DNA from: UBA1413 sp037447215
Lineage (GTDB): Bacteria > Bacteroidota > Bacteroidia > Bacteroidales > Prolixibacteraceae
Reading direction: 5' to 3'
DNA length: 64,000 bases
Assembly: GCA_037447215.1 (NCBI GenBank)
Contig: JBBIHB010000001.1
Location: 124,001 to 188,000 of the forward strand
Shown piece after piece: positions 19,313-27,382 of this stretch (the first letter of the stretch is position 1; each line of letters begins with the position of its first letter). Below the pieces are notes generated by a model. The model had not been told where the DNA came from. It searched no databases and saw only the letters and a list, made by a program, of their open reading frames with translations. Made by a program: the position numbers and the translations under genes.

Positions 19313-20089
19313 ATGAAGAATATGAAGAGAAATATTGTAATTATGATCCTGTCGTTACTGATGGTTTCGACCGGGTTTAACATGTATGCATCGTCGCCAT
19401 CAGGAAAAGGTAAGGTCAACAAACTGACCGGGAAAGAGAAAAAAGAAGGTTGGCAGTTGATGTTCGACGGAAAAACCCTGCATGGGTGGCGTGGTTACAA
19501 CCGACAGGATATACCGGCTGTATGGTTTATTGAGAACGGAACCTTACGGGTTGACAAATCGAAACAGGTAAAGGGTGACCGCAAAACTGTGGGAGACATT
19601 ATCTTCGACCGTAAATTGAAGAACTTTGAGTTTACTTTTGATTGGATGATCGATGAAGCTGGCAACAGTGGAGTATTTTTCTATGGTCAGGAAATAGAGG
19701 GGAAACCAATCTATGTATCGGCGCCTGAGTTTCAGTTGCTCGATAATGACAACCATCCCGATGCAAAACAAGGACGCGATGGTAACCGTAAGGCTGCTTC
19801 ACTCTACGACATGATTCCTGCTGTACCCCAGAATGCAAATCCGGCCCTTCAGTGGAACAGCGGAGGCATAAAGGTGAAAGACGGCAAGGTGGAGCATTAC
19901 CAGAATGGGGTGAAAGTGGTGGAATATACACTATGGACGCCCGAATGGCTCAATATGATCGAAAACAGCAAATTCAAAGGCTGGAAGGAAATGATCAATG
20001 TGGGTGGTGACAACCGCGAAGGGTACATTGGCTTACAGTGGCACAACGATAATATCTGGTTCAGGAATTTGAAAATCAGAGAGCTTTAG
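19313..20089 (+). CDS. DUF1080 (3-keto-disaccharide hydrolase-like) protein
   Basis: The protein is 258 aa with a signal peptide (MKRNIVIMILSLLMVSTGFNMYA; an ATG at 19322 is an equally good start). One beta-sandwich DUF1080 domain spans about 45-255. Family hallmarks are GWQLMFDGKTLHGWRGY near the start, TFDWMIDEAGNSGVFFYGQE in the middle and GYIGLQWHNDNIWFRNLKIREL at the end. It resembles concanavalin-like lectin folds. Some family members cleave 3-keto-glycosides made by Gfo/Idh partners, which is exactly the upstream gene here. Substrate is unknown. Confidence 0.88.
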   Translation: MKNMKRNIVIMILSLLMVSTGFNMYASSPSGKGKVNKLTGKEKKEGWQLMFDGKTLHGWRGYNRQDIPAVWFIENGTLRVDKSKQVKGDRKTVGDIIFDRKLKNFEFTFDWMIDEAGNSGVFFYGQEIEGKPIYVSAPEFQLLDNDNHPDAKQGRDGNRKAASLYDMIPAVPQNANPALQWNSGGIKVKDGKVEHYQNGVKVVEYTLWTPEWLNMIENSKFKGWKEMINVGGDNREGYIGLQWHNDNIWFRNLKIREL

Positions 20090-20132
20090 TGCGAAGTGCA
20101 GAGTATAAAGTGATTAATGTGATAATAAATTC

Positions 20133-22268
20133 TTAGTTAAAGCTTTTCAGCCAATTCAATTCTTTGATCACTTCACTTTCCAGGTTTGCCCAGTGAAAAT
20201 ATTCCCCTTCCCTGTCGTGGGTAAAGTGCATCAGCGGCATGGGACGGTACACCGGTTGGGTTACCCCGACCAGGTCCTGCCAGTATCCTGTGGCTTTTTC
20301 GAGCCATGCAATTGCGCTGTTCAGTGAATTCCTGTCGCTGCTCTGCATATATTTTCGATATTCGATTGCCGCCCGCAGCTTATGACTAAAATAAAGCCCC
20401 AGAAATGCCCACGATTTTATATCGGATACTTCGTAAAGAAGGTCGGTATTGTTTCCCGGAACAATAGGGCTCACCTGTTCCAAAGCTTTGGTGCAGAACG
20501 ATTGGATGGAGTCGGCCAGTTGAACCGGGGTAATTTTGCCGGTAACTGCACTTTCACCGTTCGACAGATACTCACCTATGCTCATATAAGTTGGTTCCAT
20601 AGGTGTTTTCTCGCTCATTGCCCGAAGTGACATCAGTTTTACCTGGTTGTTTTCCATGGCCAGCATTCCTTCTGAATAGAGCGTAAAATCCCATGTGGCA
20701 TTCCAGTAAGATGCATACATCAGTGGAACACGGCTTACCCTTACCTGTGCCGCAAACAACTCTTTTCCATGTTCGGGGAAGCGGTTAATAAATGACTGTT
20801 GGAACACTTCACCTGGCGTTTCGGGGTTATACAACAACCTGCCCCAATTTTTGTAAAACATCCATTGCCGCTCGAAAGCGTATTTGTTGCTTGTCCCCGG
20901 AAGGGAGGTAATAAAATCTTTTGCCGGAATATAACAATCCGATCCCACATAGTAACCGTTCACGTATTCAAGTGCGTTTTCGGCAATATGCCGGCGGATA
21001 AAATCAGGCTGCCCCCAGCGCAGCACAAAAAAATCCTCGTTGCGCATCATCCAGGCAAGTTTGTAATTTTCGGGCAGTGGGTTCCAGTAAGTATCGGTAA
21101 GGATGCCACCGTGCACTTTTACCAGTGTCGGGGTAGAATGGGCATGAGACCAGTTGAACTTCAGTTCGGTATTTATTGGCCCGATGAAGCAACTCAGTGT
21201 GTCGAGCGAACGGCGGGTCATGCCCTCCACATCTACTGATGTTGAACCGGCGCTACCTAAATCGGCCGAGAAAGGGATCCGGTGGATAAACTTGATTTTC
21301 CGCGATGCATTGCGGGCCCCCTTTATAATGGTTTCGAGCATCCATTTCTGGCGCTCTTCAGGTGTCATGCCGCCCATGCCTTCGCCATGCGAAATGCCAA
21401 GTCCGGTTAAATCGGGATACAAATCAATCACTGCGCGGACACACTCGCGCATGTAATCCTTTACGATTTCAGAGGTATCGCCCTGATGGATAAAATACTC
21501 GTTGTTGATGCTGTATTGGGCAACGCCATGTGCTTTGGCAAACTCGGGCGATACAAAAATGTTCCAGTTAACTATATAGGTTTCAATTCCCCTGTTTTTT
21601 GCTTCCCTGAAAATGAAATTCCAGAACTTATGCCATCCGGCCATTTCCTCATCGGTGAAAACACAGGCCTCCGGGTATTTTTCAGTTTTTACCATGTAAT
21701 GGAAAGGGTGCTGGCTCCAAAGGGTGAGTTTATTAAACCGGTTTTCGGCCATCATGTCAAGAAATGAACGCCAAAAACTGGTGTCGCGCACGGTTTCGGA
21801 ATGGAGCTGCAAGGCCTCTCCGTTTCGGTACGACATCCACGGTAGGTTGAATTTTATTGCCCGGAACGGAAGATGCGGGGATTCGGATTTCGGAACGATG
21901 GTTTTCTGTCCGCTTTCCAGTTGTTCACTGATGTCGAGCAATCCATACATCAACCCGGTTGCATCGCCGGCCTCAACTGTCACAATGCCGTTATCTGTCA
22001 AAATGCCAAAAGCTTCGGTTTTATATTTCACAGAATCAACAACAGTGCGGATTATTAAATCGGGACGGTTGGAAACCAGGGTAATCTGACCTTTGTCCAG
22101 TTCCTTCAGTTTGTTCATGCCAAAAAGAACCTGTGGCAAGTCTGTTTCCACTTCCAGTTTTATCCGAAGCGCTTCACTATTGCATGAACTGCAGAGAATA
22201 ATCACCAAAAAAAGCAGTACAGGGATAAATCTTTGAATCCAACGTTCAGGTTTGAATAGCTGTTCCAT
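20133..22268 (-). CDS. Lipoprotein, probable glycoside hydrolase (GH67/GH20-like N-terminus)
   Basis: The protein is 711 aa. A lipoprotein signal (LFLVIILCSSC) is followed by an alpha/beta domain at about 35-125 resembling the non-catalytic N-domain of GH20/GH67 enzymes (EAFGILTDNGIVTVEAGDATGLMYGLLDISEQLE). A TIM-barrel-like region then runs from about 130 to 480 (MMAENRFNKLTLWSQHPFHY; GLGISHGEGMGGMTPEERQ; DTYWNPLPENYKLAWM) with a helical C-terminal domain. The Glu in SHGEGMG is a tempting catalytic candidate. Similarity to alpha-glucuronidases is my impression, not a firm assignment. It is downstream of the sulfatase-rhamnosidase fusion, 18 bases away on the same strand, so they form one unit. 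Confidence 0.6.
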   Translation of the reverse strand: MEQLFKPERWIQRFIPVLLFLVIILCSSCNSEALRIKLEVETDLPQVLFGMNKLKELDKGQITLVSNRPDLIIRTVVDSVKYKTEAFGILTDNGIVTVEAGDATGLMYGLLDISEQLESGQKTIVPKSESPHLPFRAIKFNLPWMSYRNGEALQLHSETVRDTSFWRSFLDMMAENRFNKLTLWSQHPFHYMVKTEKYPEACVFTDEEMAGWHKFWNFIFREAKNRGIETYIVNWNIFVSPEFAKAHGVAQYSINNEYFIHQGDTSEIVKDYMRECVRAVIDLYPDLTGLGISHGEGMGGMTPEERQKWMLETIIKGARNASRKIKFIHRIPFSADLGSAGSTSVDVEGMTRRSLDTLSCFIGPINTELKFNWSHAHSTPTLVKVHGGILTDTYWNPLPENYKLAWMMRNEDFFVLRWGQPDFIRRHIAENALEYVNGYYVGSDCYIPAKDFITSLPGTSNKYAFERQWMFYKNWGRLLYNPETPGEVFQQSFINRFPEHGKELFAAQVRVSRVPLMYASYWNATWDFTLYSEGMLAMENNQVKLMSLRAMSEKTPMEPTYMSIGEYLSNGESAVTGKITPVQLADSIQSFCTKALEQVSPIVPGNNTDLLYEVSDIKSWAFLGLYFSHKLRAAIEYRKYMQSSDRNSLNSAIAWLEKATGYWQDLVGVTQPVYRPMPLMHFTHDREGEYFHWANLESEVIKELNWLKSFN

Positions 22269-22285
22269 TTTTAGTTGTTATTTCG

Positions 22286-25200
22286 TTAGAAAGAATTTAT
22301 ACGGATTTCAATGTGGTTAACACCGGGTTTCAAACGAACCGATCCAAAAGAAAGGTTCACAGGATCACCATTCAAAGTTACTACATCTTCGGCAGAGAAA
22401 TTACCGAAAAATTCGCCAACCATATTGGCTGGCAACTCAAAAGAAAATTTCGAAAACCTGTCGCTAACCCGGTTGTATTCACCTTTAATGTACCCCCTTA
22501 TGGTGGGTACCATAATCGAACTCTGTTTCAGACTTCCCATTTGCGGACGGATGGTGACCACTTCAAATCCGGGAGTTTTGGGCTGAATTCCCCACATCTG
22601 CCGCGGGATGATATTGGCGGGAGCTGCGCCCCAGGAATGGTTCCAGTCGGAATTGGGCTTGTATTTCATGTCCCAGGCTTCCATCGTGATGGTAGCTCCC
22701 ACTTTTATCATGTTGTACCAGCTCCGGTCGTGGGTGGCTGTCATCAGCTCCAGGCCATAATCAGCATCACCGGCATTGTAAACAGCTTCCATCAGGTATT
22801 GTGCCCCATAAACACTGCAGGCCATACCGCGCGATTTGATGTGGTCCATAACGCTTCGCCTGTACTCTTCGGGTACCATTCCGAAAGCCATCGGGAACAT
22901 ATTGGCATGAACAGAACCGTGGTCGGTGCCGATCCCATCGGTATAATATCCTTTTTCGTGGTTGTAGAGCTTTTCATTAAAGGATTTTTTAACCCTGACT
23001 GCACGGTAATTGAAATCGAGCATTTCTTCCGTTTTTCCCAACAACCGGGCAAATTCAGCCATAATTACCATATTCTGATAATAAAGCGCATTGATCACTG
23101 CATTCACCGGACGGAATACAAAGCCGTCGTCTTCGCCCATCACACCACCAAACCCTCCTTTCTGGGGCCAATCCACAATGTCGCGGATGCGTTGGGTGGT
23201 ATCGGCAAACCCAAGTTTAGCCATAAACTCTCCCGTGAGTTTCGGAGAATGGGTGCTGATAAGCCCCTCATCGTATTCCAGTTCCATAAGGGTTTTGTGT
23301 TTGAGCGGTTCGTAGTATTTTTCGATCAGGGTGGTGTTGCCGGTGTACATATAATCCTGCCAGAACATCAGAGCCACATGCAGTTGCCATTCGGTGGGCC
23401 AGGTGGGTTTTTCCATAAAGTACTCTATGGTACGCCGGGCAATGGTATATTCGTTATCCACCGAATAGTGGCTGAGCTGGTTCAGATAGGCATCAGCCTC
23501 ATAGGGAATCCGTTCGCGGTCACCATCAACGTAATAGCCTGAGAATGTGGTCGCCTTTTGCGAATATTTGCACAGCTCCCATACCTGGTTCAGAATGGTG
23601 TCGGAACTGGTAAACGAGCTTGTATTATAGTCGAAGTAGTTGAAGTAAGCAAGCTGAATTACATCCGAAGCTTTCAAATCCAGCCCGGCGCTGGTGAGAC
23701 CTGAAATGGGTTCAATTTCGACTGCACGGAAAGGCATAATCACCGGAAACGAATCGGGCAGGGCAACAGCCATTTCATTGGTATTACGCTGATCGGGTGG
23801 TAATTCAATCCGGTATAATTGCTTTTCAGGTGTCACTTCCAACCTCACCTGCTGATAACGGATATGGCCTCCCGGATTGCGGTCAATCCTGCCATCGAGC
23901 AGTTTTTCGCCCAGGTGCACTACAATGGCGCCGGGTTTCGATACTATCAACCGGAGTTCCAAAGTTCCGAAAGCAGCCTTGCCAAAATCGATAAAAAAGC
24001 TGTCATTTTCTATCTTCTTAAAAACAGAGGGTTCAATCCGCTCCACAATAAACCAGTTTGGTGTGGTAATATTGCCATCTTCCGAAACACCTGTTCTGAA
24101 CATCTGTGGTGCCGAATATTCCGTAAGCCGGTTATCCCGGTCGAAAATCCGTACTTTCCAGAAACAGGTTTTACCCGGAAGCAGAGGTTTACCACCGTAT
24201 TCCACATTAACCGACTGGCTGCTGCGTACCACTCCGCTATCCCACACATCGCCGATGTTATGGTCACTCCGTTGTTTATCGGAAGACACCAGAACCTGGT
24301 ATCCCATCTGGATTACCGCTTCGGCTGGAACCATCCAGGAGAAAACCGGGCGTGGGTTGATGATTTTTGTAAAACGCGGATCGCGGATAAATTCAATGGT
24401 AAGTCCCGAAGGTATGCCTAACAACGGATCGGCATATTTTTTTGTAAACTGGTCGCATTTGTTTCTCAATGCAGCCAGCATTTTACTGTATTCCGGTTTT
24501 CCGGCGTGGTTTTCAGATTCCTGAGAATCGTTTGCGAGGTTGTAAAGTTCCTCCCACGATTTATCGTTTTCATACCTGAGATATTTCCATTCTGCCCTAC
24601 GCACTCCTTCGCTGGGCGAAATGTTTTCAAATTCCCACAATTGTTCTATTAAAATGGTATCCCTCCATAGGCTTTGTTGCTGGCCTGAAACAAGGGGCAT
24701 CAGGCTTTTACCGTGCCATGTAGCGGGCTGTTCCACGCCAGCAAGATCGAACATGGCCGATGGGATATCTATATTGAGCGCCATCAGGTCGTTGTCGCGG
24801 GGCTTCTTTAGCCGTGGATTGTAAATGATAAGCGGCACCCTGATGGAATGGTCATACATCAGCCATCTGCCAGCCAGTTGGTGTTCGCCCAGAAAATAGC
24901 CATTGTCGTCCACCAGAATAAACACCGTGTTCGTATCCAAAGATTTCACTTTCAGATTTTTTCTGATTTTGGCAATTTCAAGATCGATGTTGTGGATCAT
25001 CTGATAATAGCCTTTCACACTGTGCTGATATTTTTCGGGCGGGTCGAAGCGCCATGTCCAGCGGGGATAGTTAAACCCATCGCGCACCGGTGTGGGCTGT
25101 TGGAAAAAGTATTTGTCATCAGCCAGTTCAGGGCCCGACATATCCTTATCGCGGTACAGATGTTCCGATTCCTTTGTCCAGAAATATTGCAACGGGGCGG

Positions 25201-25831
25201 AATCGTGGGCATGTGGTGCACCGAAACTAAGCGACAGGCAAAAAGGCTTACCTTTTTGCGCTCCATCCAAAAAATCGAGCGCCTGCTGGCCTGTATATCG
25301 GGTGAGATGAACCGTATCCTTTCCAATGGTTTTAAAGAAAAATCCCCGGTGGTCGGTAAACCTGCCGTTCCGGTCATAATCATCGAATACATCAAACAGT
25401 TGGTTGGCAGCAGCATAGTTTACACCAAACTTTCCGAAAAAACCGGTATAATATCCAGCTTTTTTCAGCAATGCCGGATACGATTTTTCCATGTATTCAC
25501 TTCGGATATCGCCCGTCTGGTAAGTGTATTTGTGGGTGCGTTCGTACAATCCGGTTAAAATGCTTTCCTGGCTTGCCGAACAAACCGGAGTGGTTACCAG
25601 GGCATTGCGGAAGTAAACCCCTTCTTTTTCCAGCTTATCCATTTCGGGGGTCTTGATGATTTTATTCCCGGCATATCCGAGGGCATCCCACCGCTGATCG
25701 TCGGTGAGGATGAAAATGATGTTGGGATTTTGAGGCTTACATTTTGCTGCAGGGAGTTCTCTTGCCTGACCCATTATTGCGGCACAAATTAAAACAGAGG
25801 CCAATCCGGGTTTTGTATTGTTAATTTTCAT
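22286..25831 (-). CDS. Sulfatase / GH78 alpha-L-rhamnosidase fusion
   Basis: The protein is 1181 aa with a signal peptide. Residues about 33-470 are an S1 sulfatase (NIIFILTDDQRWDALGYAG; metal Asp44/Asp45; VDDNGYFLGEHQ). Residues about 475-1181 are GH78: a beta-rich lead-in, then an (alpha/alpha)6 barrel with YYVDGDRERIPYEADAY (candidate acid Glu in RER) and TITMEAWDMKY (candidate base Glu). The expected formylglycine site reads CSASQESILTG: Cys84 is kept but the +4 Arg of CxPxR/CxAxR is Gln88. Sulfatase-rhamnosidase fusions are known from ulvan loci of marine Flavobacteriia, where the two modules act on sulfated rhamnose. Whether Cys84 is matured without the Arg is uncertain. It is the first gene of a two-gene minus-strand unit. 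Confidence 0.93.
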   Translation of the reverse strand: MKINNTKPGLASVLICAAIMGQARELPAAKCKPQNPNIIFILTDDQRWDALGYAGNKIIKTPEMDKLEKEGVYFRNALVTTPVCSASQESILTGLYERTHKYTYQTGDIRSEYMEKSYPALLKKAGYYTGFFGKFGVNYAAANQLFDVFDDYDRNGRFTDHRGFFFKTIGKDTVHLTRYTGQQALDFLDGAQKGKPFCLSLSFGAPHAHDSAPLQYFWTKESEHLYRDKDMSGPELADDKYFFQQPTPVRDGFNYPRWTWRFDPPEKYQHSVKGYYQMIHNIDLEIAKIRKNLKVKSLDTNTVFILVDDNGYFLGEHQLAGRWLMYDHSIRVPLIIYNPRLKKPRDNDLMALNIDIPSAMFDLAGVEQPATWHGKSLMPLVSGQQQSLWRDTILIEQLWEFENISPSEGVRRAEWKYLRYENDKSWEELYNLANDSQESENHAGKPEYSKMLAALRNKCDQFTKKYADPLLGIPSGLTIEFIRDPRFTKIINPRPVFSWMVPAEAVIQMGYQVLVSSDKQRSDHNIGDVWDSGVVRSSQSVNVEYGGKPLLPGKTCFWKVRIFDRDNRLTEYSAPQMFRTGVSEDGNITTPNWFIVERIEPSVFKKIENDSFFIDFGKAAFGTLELRLIVSKPGAIVVHLGEKLLDGRIDRNPGGHIRYQQVRLEVTPEKQLYRIELPPDQRNTNEMAVALPDSFPVIMPFRAVEIEPISGLTSAGLDLKASDVIQLAYFNYFDYNTSSFTSSDTILNQVWELCKYSQKATTFSGYYVDGDRERIPYEADAYLNQLSHYSVDNEYTIARRTIEYFMEKPTWPTEWQLHVALMFWQDYMYTGNTTLIEKYYEPLKHKTLMELEYDEGLISTHSPKLTGEFMAKLGFADTTQRIRDIVDWPQKGGFGGVMGEDDGFVFRPVNAVINALYYQNMVIMAEFARLLGKTEEMLDFNYRAVRVKKSFNEKLYNHEKGYYTDGIGTDHGSVHANMFPMAFGMVPEEYRRSVMDHIKSRGMACSVYGAQYLMEAVYNAGDADYGLELMTATHDRSWYNMIKVGATITMEAWDMKYKPNSDWNHSWGAAPANIIPRQMWGIQPKTPGFEVVTIRPQMGSLKQSSIMVPTIRGYIKGEYNRVSDRFSKFSFELPANMVGEFFGNFSAEDVVTLNGDPVNLSFGSVRLKPGVNHIEIRINSF

Positions 25832-26455
25832 CCATATAAATTATTTTATTTTTAAATGGTCGGATGGAATTTCCATGAGAAATGTTATTCATAACGGTTT
25901 GTGTTCCTGAAATCATGGAAATTTCATAATATTAAAATGGTTTGTTTTCTAAGGTATAATATGGATCCTGCCCGACTATACAGGCCAGGCGGGCTTGCAC
26001 GATATTAATCATCACCTTGGGTGTTCCGCCAACTGGCGGATTACATGCTCGTTTCATCAGAGAATATTATTGTCATCATGCCCCTCGTTTGAAACGAAGG
26101 GTTTATTGGTATAAAGTTGCTGAAAATATTATTCAACAACAAATCTCTGTGATACAGATTTTTGTCTATCCGAAACTTTTAAAATATATGTACCCGACGC
26201 TATTCTTATTAAATGAAATGAATGAAAAAAATCACCGGACAGTGTTCAATTTACACACATGTTACTTCTTGACCGATTTATTGACGTGTTTGGGATAAAC
26301 CCATACTTGATTAAAAATCAAAAGCTTTCAAAGAACTTTAAAATTACCGCACTATTGCCGAATAAAAATTAACGGAGTATTGCCAAATGATAGTTTGAAA
26401 TTATCATACCCCGGTATGCACAGGTCCTTTTTCGCGAATTGTCGTAAAGTTTAAT
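25832..26455 (+). other. Intergenic region, about 620 bp
   Basis: This lies between the divergent sulfatase-rhamnosidase and deacetylase genes. One short open frame (26017-26298) lacks protein-like composition and any recognisable family and is not called. A small GC hairpin (TCCGCC-aact-GGCGGA) occurs at about 26026-26041. Nothing else is recognisable. Confidence 0.4.
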
Positions 26456-26463
26456 TAAGTTTG
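26456..26463 (+). promoter_or_regulatory. Candidate -7 box (TAAGTTTG) of the deacetylase gene
   Basis: TAAGTTTG matches TAnnTTTG exactly and ends 17 bases before the ATG at 26481. No good TTTG box is present at the expected distance upstream, so the call rests on the -7 box alone. Confidence 0.3.
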
Positions 26464-26480
26464 CCCTAAAGCTTATCGAT

Positions 26481-27320
26481 ATGAAACGAATAAACCTTAA
26501 TATTCTATCAAACCATATCCAAAGGGCATCATGGAAAATTCTGATGTCAGTTATTTTGGTGACCTTATCAACAGTGTTAAAAGGTCAGGGCCCAAAACAA
26601 TGGAATGGACACTCCAGTGCCGTTGTACTGACCTACGATGACGGGCTGAACGTTCACCTCAACAAAGTAATTCCGGCTCTCGATGCTGCCGGACTGAAAG
26701 GAACATTCTATGCCGAAGGCAGGGCGCCCGCGCTCCACCGGAGGATGGACGAATGGCGAAAGGCTGCTGCCAACGGCCACGAACTGGGCAACCATACTCT
26801 GTTCCATCCTTGTGCGGGATCCCTGCCCGGACGTGGTTTTGTGAATGCCGACTTTGATCTGGATACCTACACCATACGCAGAATTACCGAGGAGTTACAG
26901 GTTGCCAACACCCTGTTGAAAGCGATTGATGGCAAATCGGTCCGCACTTTTGCTTATACCTGTGGCGACCGAAAAGCAGGTGATACTGATTTTACACCTC
27001 AGGTGAAAAACCTGTTTCCCGGCGCCAGGGGGGTAGCCTCAAAAATGGAAACACCCGAAACCATCGACTTGTATAATATTGGTGCATACATGATAAACGG
27101 ACAGACCGGTGAACAGATGATTGCCCTTGTGAAGGAAGCACAACAGAAAGGGCGATTGCTTGTGTTCCTGTTTCATGGGGTTGGCGGAGAGCACAACCTC
27201 GACGTTTCGCTGGAAGCTCACAACCAGTTGGTGGAATACCTGAAAGAGAACCGTAAGGATATATGGGTGGCGACTATGCTGGATGTGGTTGAATTTTTAA
27301 ATAACTCTCAAAGTCAATGA
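26481..27320 (+). CDS. Polysaccharide deacetylase (NodB/CE4 family)
   Basis: The protein is 279 aa with an N-terminal signal or anchor (about 15-36). Motif 1 is TYDDG (residues 51-55, with Asp53 as candidate base and Asp54 as metal ligand). Motif 2 is NHTLFHP (His105 and His109 as metal ligands). Later blocks include FAYTCGDR and LVFLFHGVGGEH. CE4 enzymes remove N- or O-acetyl groups from glycans such as chitin, peptidoglycan, xylan or exopolysaccharide. Here a role on the PUL substrate or another extracellular glycan is possible. It is a single gene, convergent with the CotH-type gene. Confidence 0.88.
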   Translation: MKRINLNILSNHIQRASWKILMSVILVTLSTVLKGQGPKQWNGHSSAVVLTYDDGLNVHLNKVIPALDAAGLKGTFYAEGRAPALHRRMDEWRKAAANGHELGNHTLFHPCAGSLPGRGFVNADFDLDTYTIRRITEELQVANTLLKAIDGKSVRTFAYTCGDRKAGDTDFTPQVKNLFPGARGVASKMETPETIDLYNIGAYMINGQTGEQMIALVKEAQQKGRLLVFLFHGVGGEHNLDVSLEAHNQLVEYLKENRKDIWVATMLDVVEFLNNSQSQ

Positions 27321-27382
27321 TAACCAAGAATTTATTGTCCCACAAAGGCACAAAGCCCACAAATAAATTAGATTTCGAAAAA

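Noticed and set aside
22313..23542. 409-codon plus-strand frame opposite the sulfatase-rhamnosidase
   Set aside because: It is antisense to a long, well-supported gene. Its residue composition (His- and Phe-rich) is typical of a shadow frame.
26017..26298. 93-codon frame in the intergenic region
   Set aside because: It has poor protein composition and no family match; a faint resemblance of one segment to a type IX tail could not be supported.
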